From Chrysogorgia sp. JL179-B06 (Eukaryota; Cnidaria; Anthozoa; Scleralcyonacea; Chrysogorgiidae), in the NCBI GenBank assembly GCA_035772405.1, contig JAYKKM010000255.1:310001-374000 (forward strand): a DNA stretch of 64,000 bases, in the 5' to 3' direction. This document shows positions 7,757 through 16,282 of this stretch, piece by piece; position 1 is the first letter of the stretch; each line of letters starts with the position of its first letter. The position numbers and the translations under genes were made by a program. The notes under the pieces were generated by a model, which was not told the origin of the DNA, did not search any database, and was given only the letters and a program-made list of their open reading frames with translations.

Positions 7757-9202
7757 TTATTTCCTCTGTTTGTACTGATCGTAGACGAACCAAGCTAGTG
7801 CTATCGCTAGGATCCATAAATTAGACGCTAACCAAGATATACCTGTAGCTCCCCACTTTAGTACAGTCGCCACCATGTTTAGTAGTCCAGACAGTAGAGG
7901 GCCAGCTTTTGTGGCTAGATTAGCTATAGCTTTTCCTAGTTTTCCAAGTGTTTGACCACCTTTGAAGACAACACTTCTAGCAGATATTATAATTGTGGTG
8001 ATAAAAGAGGCTATGGTTATTCCTAAAGCCGAGGCACCTAACCAATTTTCCTTAAACCACTCCTTTATTTTTTGTAACCGAGTGATGTCCTCTTCTTGTC
8101 GCTCCCTAACAGTCTCACGTTCCAATTGATTTAAGGTTCGACCCTTAGCTATCTCGAGACCTGTCAATCGCTCAAACAATTCTCTCCTCTTTATGGAACC
8201 ATATTCCTCTCTATTCATATCGTCTGCGGTCTTGTCAATAGTGCGCTGAAGATGATCGGCTTGTTCTTTTACAAATAGTGATCTAGTGTCTGGATCGATA
8301 CTGTTGTTTGGGTTTAGGACGCCTCTTAACTCGCTATTTTCTTTTTCTGTTAACCCAAATACGTTATCGTAGTTCACTTCTGTTTCAATTACTGGGAAGT
8401 CCTCACTTGAAACTGTGGTGTCTTCGTTTTCTGTTCTATCGTCAGTTGTTGGGGTGTCTCCATTTTCTGTTATATTGTCAGTTGTTGTTGTGTCAGGGAT
8501 TTGACCGACTAGCTCCTTAAACTGCTCAATCGCACTTTTACTTTTACTGTCTTTACTGTAGATTAAACCATTTTTTCCAGGTTTTAGAATTATTTTAGGT
8601 CTCAAATATTCACCATCTTTGTTTATCGGTTTGAAAATAATAGAACCTGAGGTTGTCACGTACGACCTGTTGACTATTTTCCTTGACACATCATCATTAC
8701 TGAGTCTTTTATTATACAATCTATGTATTTTTTTATCTATTAGATTGGTTCTTTTTATACCATTTACTACTAAATTTTTATTGTCTTCTTTTAGTTCTTT
8801 CAGTCTTCTTTCAATTTCGTTCGCCTCTTCAAAAGCCAAATTGAAGCTCTCATCGTGGACGTCACCATATGTCACCGGTTCAGCAAACACTACTGCTGAG
8901 GCCTCAGCGGTGACATCGCTGCCCTTATTGGTGATTGTCACCGTTTTTCCATCATCATTGTCTGTGAATGATGTCTCCACACGTTCGAGTCTGTCTTGTA
9001 CTCTGCGTTTTATGTCTCTAGTCTCTATCTCTTGTTTCACCCTAGTGATTCTGTCGTGTATACCACTATATTCTTGTCCTGTCTCATCTTCTGTGAGTAT
9101 ATTATTGAGCATGTCGAACTCTTTTTCTAACTGTTCGTCTGTATATTTCTCAAACTCATTACGATTTTGCATTTCGATTTCATCGAACCCTCCTTCAGCC
9201 AT
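7757..9202 (-). CDS. E1: 481-aa conserved Polinton protein with membrane-active C-terminus
   Basis: Starts MAEGGFDEIEMQNR. Charged coiled-coil-like N-terminal region (1-180), a Gly/Ile/Lys-rich middle (KPGKNGLIYSKDSKSKSAIEQF, about 225-246), and an acidic Thr-rich linker. The last 110 residues hold a segment KIKEWFKENWLGASALGITIASFITTIIISAR, an amphipathic Ala/Gly/Leu/Lys stretch (GKLGKAIANLATKAGPLL) and a final membrane helix (LWILAIALAWFVYDQYK). Similar proteins are a fixed neighbour of capsid and integrase genes in animal Polintons. The C-terminus suggests a membrane-perturbing or internal-membrane virion protein; that is inference. Open in E1 and E2, interrupted in E3 and H. Confidence 0.7.
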   Translation of the reverse strand: MAEGGFDEIEMQNRNEFEKYTDEQLEKEFDMLNNILTEDETGQEYSGIHDRITRVKQEIETRDIKRRVQDRLERVETSFTDNDDGKTVTITNKGSDVTAEASAVVFAEPVTYGDVHDESFNLAFEEANEIERRLKELKEDNKNLVVNGIKRTNLIDKKIHRLYNKRLSNDDVSRKIVNRSYVTTSGSIIFKPINKDGEYLRPKIILKPGKNGLIYSKDSKSKSAIEQFKELVGQIPDTTTTDNITENGDTPTTDDRTENEDTTVSSEDFPVIETEVNYDNVFGLTEKENSELRGVLNPNNSIDPDTRSLFVKEQADHLQRTIDKTADDMNREEYGSIKRRELFERLTGLEIAKGRTLNQLERETVRERQEEDITRLQKIKEWFKENWLGASALGITIASFITTIIISARSVVFKGGQTLGKLGKAIANLATKAGPLLSGLLNMVATVLKWGATGISWLASNLWILAIALAWFVYDQYKQRK

Positions 9203-9208
9203 TATATA

Positions 9209-10285
9209 CTACTCAATATTTTGAATATCGCTTTCTGGTATCCACGAGTTGTGTTTACTGTCGTAGCCAAGCCACTTGACCAAAACCATCTTTTTACCTC
9301 CCACCTTCTTTCTCTTCACTATCTTCTCAACCTTATAAACATCGTCTTTTTTATCGACAGCTGACAACTCTTCCTCATAAAACTTACCGATTATAGGTTC
9401 CTCTTCGTGGTCCTCTATCTCGTACACGGTAGGGTCACCACGTATGACCTTTGTCACTTTGAATAGCTCCTCAGTGAAGTTAGCCTCATACCCCTTTGCG
9501 AATATGCTTTTGTACTTTGATATCCTAACAGTCTCACCTACTTTAAACTTTGGCAGTGGGTAGTCACCGAAATGGTGTCCAAACAATGTCGTCCATACTT
9601 TGTTTTCGTTTTTCTTGTTAACGTCTTTAGGTTTCATTAGAATAGTACTGTGTTTGGTATTGTTGTAATTTTCAACGAGTTGGTCTAAAATGTCAATCCA
9701 CTTGTACGTTCCTTTACTGTAGAAGTACTTCCACATAGACGTCTTGAGTGTTCTGTTAAACCGTTCAACGACTGCTGCCTTTTTATCGGAGTTCGTGCTG
9801 AAGTATTTCACATTGTGTTTCTCCAATAGATCCTTCACGCCAACGTTGTAGAATTCCTTACCATTGTCAAACTGAACCAGCTTTGGATACTCGCCAAATC
9901 TAACCTTAGCCTTCTCTAGTAACTCTATTACAGCCTTAGTCATGTTTTTCGTATCTTTCCTGTAGACGGGTATTGCGAAAGCATACCTACTAAGGATCTC
10001 AGTGATTGTTAGTATCCAGTAGTACCCATTGTTCTTATGCTTGTACTTGCCCATATCGACCAAATCCATCTGTATCTGCTCACCCAGATAGTCAACAAAC
10101 GTTTGTCTAAACTTGTGTTTCTTAACAATTGGTTTGTACCTAGTGTATGTGTCTTGGGATTTTAGCCAGTCCTTTATCTTTGCCCTTAGTCCATCTTCCA
10201 ACGCTCTTTGGTACAGTCTTTCAGCAGATTGGTAACCAGTTGACGGATTATAGTAAATATCTCTTAGTTCTTGCTCTATGTCCAT
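9209..10285 (-). CDS. E1: Polinton integrase (rve core plus chromodomain)
   Basis: Inserts element DNA into chromosomes with a 6-bp stagger. The DDE residues are visible: D74 in QMDLVDMGKY, D140 in QFDNGKEF and E174 in AVVERFNR. The C-terminal chromodomain (about residues 308-358) has VYKVEKIVKRKKV and KWLGYDSKHNSWIPESD, and would bind modified histones. I start at 10285 (MDIEQEL), not at the GTG six bases upstream. The gene begins 6 nt after the penton stop. Compared with E3 it lacks three residues near DGLRAKIKDW. Frame fully open. A long N-terminal region without a clear HHCC zinc site precedes the core. Confidence 0.92.
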   Translation of the reverse strand: MDIEQELRDIYYNPSTGYQSAERLYQRALEDGLRAKIKDWLKSQDTYTRYKPIVKKHKFRQTFVDYLGEQIQMDLVDMGKYKHKNNGYYWILTITEILSRYAFAIPVYRKDTKNMTKAVIELLEKAKVRFGEYPKLVQFDNGKEFYNVGVKDLLEKHNVKYFSTNSDKKAAVVERFNRTLKTSMWKYFYSKGTYKWIDILDQLVENYNNTKHSTILMKPKDVNKKNENKVWTTLFGHHFGDYPLPKFKVGETVRISKYKSIFAKGYEANFTEELFKVTKVIRGDPTVYEIEDHEEEPIIGKFYEEELSAVDKKDDVYKVEKIVKRKKVGGKKMVLVKWLGYDSKHNSWIPESDIQNIE

Positions 10286-10290
10286 ATACA

Positions 10291-10944
10291 CTACATGATG
10301 TGTAAATCTAACAGCACCTCACCAACGTTAATACTGTTATCGTCCTGATCTGTTATCTTGAACTCTAGTTGGTTGATGACTCCTTTGTTTATCAGTATTT
10401 TCGACTCAACACCAAAGAAGTGTTGAACAGAACCCTTAAGTGTCTGCGTGCTAGTTATTGGCAGTACTGCGATACAATCGCTTCTGTTGCCATTAACTAT
10501 GTTCTTAGATCTGTCCACAATATTAGATGTTACTTGTATGTATTTCAGTCCTCTGTTAACGTTCACAACGTTAGGACTGATTTTTGTGGTGGCTAGGGGT
10601 ATTGTAGTGTTTTCGTCAAATCCCAAAAGTTGTCCAAATTTAAACAGTTCTATTTGTTGATCAGTTGTTATCGTACACGTCGAGTCATATCTGTTAGCTA
10701 CTAGCTTCACGTCTCCTAACTCTTTCAAGTCGTCGGCGATCATTTTAAAGGTGTGATACCCAGTGCTAAAAACGTGATTATTACTGTTATAAGTTATCGT
10801 GTTGTTAGCTGTGGTTACGTTAACGTAGTCCCAAAAGATGGTTGCCTTCTTCACCAATACATAGGGGTCTGAGTTAGTTGTTAGAATTGACTCTGGTAGG
10901 TCTATAGTTTTCTTTGAACCACTAATCAATACTACCACTCTCAT
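10291..10944 (-). CDS. E1: penton-like minor capsid protein
   Basis: 217-aa single-jelly-roll minor capsid (PX/penton) candidate, expected at the five-fold vertices. Pattern features: early PYVLVKKATIFWDYVNV, FKFGQLLGFDENT (the LLGF element seen across Polinton pentons), the NRGLKYIQVTSNIVD strand, RSDCIAVLPI, and a closing LLDLHI strand. Same size and features in E2, E3 and H. The gene is head-to-head with the 543-aa gene across a 17-nt gap that must hold both promoters. The stop almost touches the integrase start, suggesting co-transcription. Confidence 0.75.
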   Translation of the reverse strand: MRVVVLISGSKKTIDLPESILTTNSDPYVLVKKATIFWDYVNVTTANNTITYNSNNHVFSTGYHTFKMIADDLKELGDVKLVANRYDSTCTITTDQQIELFKFGQLLGFDENTTIPLATTKISPNVVNVNRGLKYIQVTSNIVDRSKNIVNGNRSDCIAVLPITSTQTLKGSVQHFFGVESKILINKGVINQLEFKITDQDDNSINVGEVLLDLHIM

Positions 10945-10961
10945 ATAACGTACGGTATGTT

Positions 10962-12593
10962 ATGATGGATGCGTTCAAAAGAAAGTATCCTTATGCTGAC
11001 AAGAATAGGTTTTTTCTTGACGTTGACGACAATATGCATATACATATATTCTTCGTGACGAAAACTAATATTGGTGACGTTTCGATAGACTCAAGTAGGT
11101 TTAAGAGTAACCCGGAGTATACTAAGTATCTAACGATAAACAAGCCAATGATAGCTAACCAAAAAGAGATAGCTAATGCCATACGCGTGGCTAAGCTGAA
11201 TCTAGTGAAAAAGTATCCTCACATCACTTTGAGCAAGTTCAAGTTCGATCCAACTGTCTCACAAGATGGTGAGGTTAATGGCGTTGACATATATTTTAGA
11301 AACAACGACATCATAAGCACGAACATAACTAGTGATACCTTCAAAAACGACAAGAGTATGTGGATTTGGTTACACAACAACAAGTTTCCAGAAATATGGC
11401 TATCTGGTGGAACTATCCAACCATTACCGAAAGGTCGCAAGAACCACTGGGGACTTTGGGATGGCTATCCAACGGAAAACGTGTTGAACTACCCAGTGAA
11501 TAACTTTAGAGTCTTCGTTAATCAAAAGAGCTACTTTCTCTCAAAGCTACCAATATTACAAATCACCACGTCAAAGACAAAGTCAAAGTGGGGAGATAAT
11601 GAGAGCTACTATAGGGTCGTGTTTGCAACGTATTGTGCAAGTTTCTGTTGTGGAGTGTCGTTACAACACTTATCACCCTCACAAGAAGTCCACCCTGTTA
11701 TCACGAGTGTAATGAGGTTTCATCTGTACTTTACTGTTAGAAGACTTCTAAGAAGGATGGAAGGTGGTGAGAGTATGAGATCGATAAGTAGAGAGTTTGG
11801 TGCTGTAGAATTGTATGGTAAGACAGACAAGATTCCTAGAAAACATTACTACCAGGGTAAAGTCCTTGCTGATGGTACAACAGGTGAGGAGAGAGTCTTC
11901 ACGATTAACGACGTTAAGAACGACTACAAACGATACGTTCCTCTGGTGTCGAATGGTTTTACCAACATTGGGCGACAATACCTAAATCAGTCTATAGAAG
12001 CCTTTGTTTACTCCACACTTGGTGCACAAGCTAGAACACGTGTGTCAATCGTTGGTGGTTCCGCAGGTAGTCTAGAGACTCAACAAGAGTTCCGAAAATT
12101 GGTGGAGGATAGTGTTATAAACTACGACGTGTCAACGTGGATTATCAACATGAATAAGTCGATTAGAGACACTAACGTTGTCCAAAATCTTGCGCTGTCA
12201 CCATCTACGTGGCTAATGCCAAGTAATGTGGTAATCCTCAAGAACAAAATCGCTGGGTACAACAACCTATTGAAGACTGCTACACAGAGTATGAAGTTTG
12301 GAGTAAATAGTGGGTTAAACTACACAGAAACGACGGATGCCAAGAAAGTACACCAAGAAGGTGGAGAGCACCTGGAGACACTTGACAAACCAAAGGTGAC
12401 ACATCGTCTGACGACACCAAACGTGGCACACCAGGAAGGTGGAGAGAACCTGGAGACACTTGACAAACAACCAAAGGTGACACATCAAGAACGTCGTCTA
12501 GAGGCGACACCAGATGACAACACGACAGAGTTGGGGCTAGTTCTAGTGGTTTCGGCTGTGTCTGGCTATTTAGTAAGCAAATATATGTTATAA
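10962..12593 (+). CDS. E1: 543-aa tail-anchored protein, unknown
   Basis: Starts MMDAFKRKYPYADKNRFF. No recognised domain. Conserved blocks shared with E2 include KYPHITLSKFKFDP (about 88-101), NYPVNNFRVFV, the Cys-containing FCCGVSLQHL, VMRFHLYFTVRR, and a QSIEAFVYSTLGAQAR block (about 345-360). The C-terminal 130 residues contain two imperfect repeats of a GGEHLETLDKPKVTH phrase, then a single hydrophobic helix (LGLVLVVSAVSGYLVSKYML), typical of a tail-anchored or virion membrane protein. The E2 homologue is shorter (456 aa) and lacks the repeat copies. It shares its upstream region with the penton gene, and the fibre gene begins 4 nt after its stop. Confidence 0.65.
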   Translation: MMDAFKRKYPYADKNRFFLDVDDNMHIHIFFVTKTNIGDVSIDSSRFKSNPEYTKYLTINKPMIANQKEIANAIRVAKLNLVKKYPHITLSKFKFDPTVSQDGEVNGVDIYFRNNDIISTNITSDTFKNDKSMWIWLHNNKFPEIWLSGGTIQPLPKGRKNHWGLWDGYPTENVLNYPVNNFRVFVNQKSYFLSKLPILQITTSKTKSKWGDNESYYRVVFATYCASFCCGVSLQHLSPSQEVHPVITSVMRFHLYFTVRRLLRRMEGGESMRSISREFGAVELYGKTDKIPRKHYYQGKVLADGTTGEERVFTINDVKNDYKRYVPLVSNGFTNIGRQYLNQSIEAFVYSTLGAQARTRVSIVGGSAGSLETQQEFRKLVEDSVINYDVSTWIINMNKSIRDTNVVQNLALSPSTWLMPSNVVILKNKIAGYNNLLKTATQSMKFGVNSGLNYTETTDAKKVHQEGGEHLETLDKPKVTHRLTTPNVAHQEGGENLETLDKQPKVTHQERRLEATPDDNTTELGLVLVVSAVSGYLVSKYML

Positions 12594-12597
12594 CATA

Positions 12598-13551
12598 ATG
12601 AGTCTAAGTTATGGATTTGAGGACAGAGACTACGAGAGCGACAAAATATTAAGAAGAGCGAAGAGACATCTTGACAGTGACCCTAAGTTAAGCGTTAGCG
12701 GTGGGAGGATGTCTGGAGATATAGATATGGCGTTCAGGGCACTCAAAAACATAGCAGATCCAGAAGATGATTTGGATGCTATCAGTAAAAAAGTGTTGGA
12801 GTCCGTATTCTTATCGCAATACTTTAGAACGCAGTCCTATAACGTTCTATTCGATTTTAACGTCACAAAGCATGCTGTGAGTATGGTGGAATACCACAAT
12901 GGAACAAATAAAGTGAAAACCATTAGAGATAAAACAAACATGTTAGTACAATACGATCCAACGTATGGTCCTATTATTGGTGTTAACAATGTTCATAGCT
13001 TCCTATCCCCCGAGCTAACTCCAATTCCGTTTGAAGCTGGAGTGCATTTTAACTGTCCACGGATGCAATACTGTGACATATCCGTTTTTATGGTAGTGAG
13101 GTTAGTCACGAGGGTTTCTACGAAAGATTGGGAGGCGATTATCTCAAACGATGATGGATCGTGGGACAAATACATAGGGTACAAAGGAGGTGAAAATGAT
13201 AAATTATCATATGGTGGTGGCTCTCCAGCAAAGGAGTACACGTGTACAATCCCAAATAACATCGACACCACCAAGAGACATATGATATCAATACATTGGC
13301 GGATGGGTAACTCCTACGTTCAGGTGAACAACATAAGATCAACAGACTCAGACTTCACAGCTAATTACGAAGAGATAGGGTCTCCTTACGTAACGATCTT
13401 TGGAGTGCATCGACCAAAAATACCACTCGCACCCTATAAGTACCCGTCTTTGATAGAGTTCTACGGTGTGAGGATTGTCTCTGGTTACATGACGAGCCGA
13501 GACATAATATTAGTTGGTAGAGATATGATGGAGGAATATAACGTGAATTAA
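12598..13551 (+). CDS. E1: fibre-like protein with phage-type shaft motif and lectin-like head
   Basis: 317 aa. Residues about 35-66 (SGGRMSGDIDM, ALKNIADPEDDLDAISKK) match the short repeat typical of phage tail-fibre shafts (GG.MsG.I.M...I.nl.dP...DA..K). The remaining 240 residues look like a jelly-roll lectin/LamG-type domain: FNVTKHAV, GVHFNCPRMQYCDISVFMVVRL, WEAIISNDDGSWDKYIGYK, HMISIHWRMGNSYVQVNN, and a closing LIEFYGVRIVSGYMT. This architecture fits a receptor-binding virion fibre; function is inferred from layout. It follows the 543-aa gene by 4 nt and precedes the 166-aa gene by 5 nt, so the three probably form one transcript. Confidence 0.7.
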   Translation: MSLSYGFEDRDYESDKILRRAKRHLDSDPKLSVSGGRMSGDIDMAFRALKNIADPEDDLDAISKKVLESVFLSQYFRTQSYNVLFDFNVTKHAVSMVEYHNGTNKVKTIRDKTNMLVQYDPTYGPIIGVNNVHSFLSPELTPIPFEAGVHFNCPRMQYCDISVFMVVRLVTRVSTKDWEAIISNDDGSWDKYIGYKGGENDKLSYGGGSPAKEYTCTIPNNIDTTKRHMISIHWRMGNSYVQVNNIRSTDSDFTANYEEIGSPYVTIFGVHRPKIPLAPYKYPSLIEFYGVRIVSGYMTSRDIILVGRDMMEEYNVN

Positions 13552-13556
13552 TATAT

Positions 13557-14057
13557 ATGAGGAGGAAGTCAGTTGTTGTTTTCAATCACATATCAAAGGA
13601 TATGTTAGAGGAAGAGGTGCTAGAGCTCAAACGATTGTACGCGTACTACCACAAACTAGAAGCCTGTTACAAATGGAAATACAAGAGGTTGAAGAAAGTT
13701 AAACTATCGTTAAACATGACTAGCATAGGGTTAACAACAGTAGGGATTATAGCTGGATCGATAACCGCTAACCCTCTAATCATCGCTTGTATTAGTGGTC
13801 CTGGTGTGATCATCCAAGGCTACTTGGCTAAATCCAATCTGACGAGTAGAGTGGAGCATTGTAAGTTCGCACACACTAGCTATAAAAAGATACTGACACA
13901 ACTAAGATCGTATCTTAGAGGTCTTCCTTACAACGAGTCAATGTTCCTCTCAGACGTTAAAGTGTTGGACGATAATGTGACTGACTTATGCCCACCAATC
14001 AATGGAATGGTGAAAAGGTACAATAAAATATATGACGAGATCAACGTTCCAAAATAG
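13557..14057 (+). CDS. E1: 166-aa small membrane protein conserved in E1, E3 and H
   Basis: Basic N-terminal half (RRKSVVVFNHISKD, YAYYHKLEACYKWKYKRLKK), then a hydrophobic hairpin-like region GLTTVGIIAGSITANPLIIACISGPGVIIQGYL (about 60-95), then a helical segment with KFAHTSYKKILTQLRSYLRGLPY and KVLDDNVTDLCPPI. I have seen this pattern next to other invertebrate Polinton genes but know no function. E2 lacks it and carries two tiny ORFs in its place. The C-terminus differs from the E3 and H copies, which end in a GC-rich hairpin-coded tail. Confidence 0.6.
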   Translation: MRRKSVVVFNHISKDMLEEEVLELKRLYAYYHKLEACYKWKYKRLKKVKLSLNMTSIGLTTVGIIAGSITANPLIIACISGPGVIIQGYLAKSNLTSRVEHCKFAHTSYKKILTQLRSYLRGLPYNESMFLSDVKVLDDNVTDLCPPINGMVKRYNKIYDEINVPK

Positions 14058-14148
14058 GGTAAGATACAAGGGGTGATTCACCCTACACGACCACACACGG
14101 TCGGTCTACATGTCAGAACCAGGAGTGTGTTCCACATGAAAGACGACG

Positions 14149-14181
14149 AGAGCTGACACCCTAAAACGGGGTGTCAGCTCT
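14149..14181 (+). terminator. Hairpin 1 after the E1 166-aa gene
   Basis: Arms AGAGCTGACACCC and GGGTGTCAGCTCT with a 7-nt loop. It could end or protect the upstream transcripts. The role is inferred from position only. Confidence 0.45.
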
Positions 14182-14314
14182 TCTTAAAAATAACTGCTAC
14201 TTTGAAGACTACAATTAAGATGTCCTAATAGCGTGCAAATAGTAGTAAAATATTAAGACACTACATGTGACCCCCTACTGATAGTATGTTTGTGATCGAT
14301 AGAAGGGTCACTTT

Positions 14315-14343
14315 GACCAAGGTCCCAAAATGGGACCTTGGTC
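14315..14343 (+). terminator. Hairpin 2 after the E1 166-aa gene
   Basis: Arms GACCAAGGTCCCA and TGGGACCTTGGTC, fully complementary, with a 3-nt loop. H has an analogous GACCAACACCCT hairpin (44107-44135), and E3 an imperfect one near 52318-52347. Confidence 0.45.
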
Positions 14344-14411
14344 AGATCACGCGTTTGTGCTATTAAGTGGTTACTTTCTTAAGATGACTGCTATTTAAAC
14401 ACAAAAATAAA

Positions 14412-14428
14412 ACATGTGGTATAGTATA
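14412..14428 (+). promoter_or_regulatory. TATA-like motif before E1 Bro-N/nuclease gene
   Basis: ACATGTGGTATAGTATA, 4 nt before the ATG at 14433. Identical to the H copy at 44202-44218. Confidence 0.55.
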
Positions 14429-14432
14429 GGTG

Positions 14433-15223
14433 ATGAGTATCACTAAAATATTTAGAAATAACGACATGTCAGTCACTGCTGTAAAGGATGGAGACAATAT
14501 TTGGTTCTATGGAAAAGAGGTAGCCGAAATCTTAGGATATAAGAGACCAGGTAAGGCTATAACAGACCATGTGGCAGACGACGAGAAAATAAAGGTCCAA
14601 ATATCAACGTCCCAAAACGGTGTGTTGGTCAAAAGTATGGTTTGGCAAATAAATGAGCCAGTGTGTACAGACTAATATTTTCGTCTAAATTGGAGTCAGC
14701 CAAGAAGTTTAAAAAATGGGTATTCACAGAAGTCCTACCATCTATTAGAAAGACGGGTCAGTACACGCAATGCAACCAGTTATCAATAATGAACGAGACA
14801 GACTTGCATTATGACATTGTGAAATATATTAGAGAGTACCATCCAACAATAGTCATCCCAGGGTTGGGAGAGTACCAAGACACATCTACTAAAAGAATAG
14901 ATGGATGGAAGAAGGGTTACAGTGGTGGACAACCAGATTTGATAGTTCCGCAACTACACAAGAGATACAATGGTTTTGCTATAGAGTTCAAAACACCGAA
15001 AGGTAATGGAGTTATTAGGAATAACCAGATGAGGGTATTAAGGAGACTAAGATCACAAGGGTACAACACACTGCTATCCTCAGACCAACATGAGATAATA
15101 CATTTCATAGAGATATATATGAGAGACTCTAGAGTTCTGTGTGAGTACTGCAACAGGAGATTCAAGAGTGAAACCACACTATCTAATCACCAAAGATACT
15201 TTCATCGAATACTCTATCTGTGA
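14433..15223 (+). pseudogene. E1: Bro-N + VRR-NUC-like nuclease + zinc finger protein, frameshifted
   Basis: N-terminal Bro-N DNA-binding domain (IWFYGKEVAEILGYKRPGKAI, about residues 22-42), then the Bro-N C-terminal FSSKLESAKKFKKWVFTEVLPSIRK segment. A PD-(D/E)XK nuclease of VRR-NUC type follows (GGQPDLIVPQ ... FAIEFKTPKGNG ... NNQMRVLRRL), then a terminal C2H2 finger (CEYCNRRF...H...H). Relative to H and E3, one base is missing near 14655-14670, at the end of the Bro-N part. The frame therefore breaks after NEPVCTD and the nuclease continues in another frame from 14663. E2 and E3 have the unbroken gene. Confidence 0.8.
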
Positions 15224-15293
15224 AATGACTGTGAGATAATCTATGAGATGACTGTGAGATAATCTGTGAGATGACTGTAAGATGGTCTGTGAC
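15216..15293 (+). promoter_or_regulatory. E1: CTGTGAGATGA repeat array upstream of the 99-aa gene
   Basis: About six tandem, slightly varied copies of CTGTGAGATGA/ATAATCTGTGAG lie between the nuclease stop and the TATA-like CACGTATAATATAG before the ATG at 15315. Equivalent arrays occur in H (62504-62558), E3 (51424-51463) and the more divergent E2 (34334-34389). Probably a protein-binding or promoter-proximal element. Confidence 0.55.
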
Positions 15294-15314
15294 TAGATAT
15301 CACGTATAATATAG

Positions 15315-15614
15315 ATGACTAATAGTGAGTCTGTACCTATTATAACGTCGACAACAAGGACCAAAGACCCTAAGAGAGTAGAGGCAGGCAAACGCTTGGC
15401 TGCTATATCTAAAGCTGCAAAAGAAAGGAAGATGAGAGAGAGAGTGATAAGTGAGGACGATAGTTTTAACTATGGATACATCATAGGTACTATAGGAGTG
15501 GTTATAGCCGCTTGCTCACTGTATTACACGATGAGGCAAGACAAACAAGTAGTGACCGAAGAGCCTAAGAACGTCGTTATAAAACCATCACGTAAACTCG
15601 ACAGCCTCGATTAA
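15315..15614 (+). CDS. E1: 99-aa small membrane protein
   Basis: Basic N-terminal half with a DPKRVEAGKRLAAISKAAKE helix, then one membrane segment YGYIIGTIGVVIAACSLYYT (about residues 52-71) and a short polar tail. Conserved in all four copies (115 aa in E2), with the basic helix best conserved. A single-span virion or membrane protein is likely. No named family. It follows the repeat array and lies 17 nt before the 77-aa gene, which has its own promoter motif. Confidence 0.65.
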   Translation: MTNSESVPIITSTTRTKDPKRVEAGKRLAAISKAAKERKMRERVISEDDSFNYGYIIGTIGVVIAACSLYYTMRQDKQVVTEEPKNVVIKPSRKLDSLD

Positions 15615-15615
15615 A

Positions 15616-15632
15616 ACATGTCGTATAATATA
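15616..15632 (+). promoter_or_regulatory. TATA-like motif before the E1 77-aa gene
   Basis: ACATGTCGTATAATATA, whose last base is the A of the ATG at 15632. Confidence 0.55.
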
Positions 15633-15865
15633 TGACATCAATAGACAGAAAAGAACTGATGAACGAGCTATACGACGCAGCCCTTGTGACTGCTGGAGCC
15701 GTAGCGGTATCTATGGCATCAAAGAAAGTACTAAAAGAACCGTTAGGCACTCCTGAATCAGTGAAGGGCACCCTCAAGTTAGCGACTGCTGTAGGCGTTT
15801 CAACGCTACTCGTTAAGTGGGCGCAGAGTAAGAAATACCTACCTATTGACCCGTTCTCAAAATAA
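15632..15865 (+). CDS. E1: 77-aa small membrane protein
   Basis: Starts MTSIDRKELMNELYDAALVTAGAVAVSMASKK. One or two hydrophobic helices (residues about 17-30 and 50-62), separated by a conserved KEPLGTPESVKGTLKLA segment, and a tail ending SKKYLPIDPFSK. Very well conserved in E2, E3 and H. A small integral membrane component of unknown role, always between the 99-aa and the coiled-coil gene. Confidence 0.65.
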   Translation: MTSIDRKELMNELYDAALVTAGAVAVSMASKKVLKEPLGTPESVKGTLKLATAVGVSTLLVKWAQSKKYLPIDPFSK

Positions 15866-15881
15866 TCTAACGTAATATATA

Positions 15882-16282
15882 ATGGCTAGTGCGGTAGCAG
15901 GTGGGTTGTTCAACGCCATAGCATTCGCAGGAGCTGGGTTTCTATTCAGCAAGCTAAACCATACCGGCTACGAGACAGAGATAAAGAGACACAACAAAGC
16001 ATTGGAGAGTCTTGCAAGAGCAAAAGAAAAGTTCTACGAGAATGAGATTCGTCAGAGTTAAGACAACAACTGTCAGATGCTAACGCAGACATAAACGACA
16101 CAAACCATGCTCTGGATCAACTAAGACAAGTACTGACGATACAGTATGATAGGAAGACGTTTAGTAAAGAGCCTGAGTTGTCAGACTATTACAAACCCTC
16201 GGGTGAGATGAAAGAGTATCAAATGGTATTCGTTGGAGTTGTTGGACTACCTTTAGGTTACTTAATATATAGAGTACTATAA
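15882..16282 (+). pseudogene. E1: small membrane coiled-coil protein, truncated by a deletion
   Basis: Starts MASAVAGGLFNAIAFAGAGFLF, a glycine/alanine-rich hydrophobic segment, followed by KLNHTGYETEIKRHNKALESL, the start of a coiled coil. About 17 bases present in E3 are missing after the codons for NEIRQ, so a TAA follows at 16059. The rest of the coiled coil (SDANADINDTNHALDQLR) and the C-terminal hydrophobic segment remain in another frame to 16282. The last stop overlaps the next ATG (TAATG). Confidence 0.75.

Larger units (their letters stand above)
14058..14432 (+). other. E1 intergenic region with two strong hairpins
   Basis: No ORF recognised in these 375 nt. It contains the two perfect-stem hairpins listed separately, a shorter AGGGGTGATTCACCCT dyad near 14070, and the promoter motif of the next gene. 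Counterparts in H and E3 have hairpins at the same place with different sequence. Confidence 0.6.
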
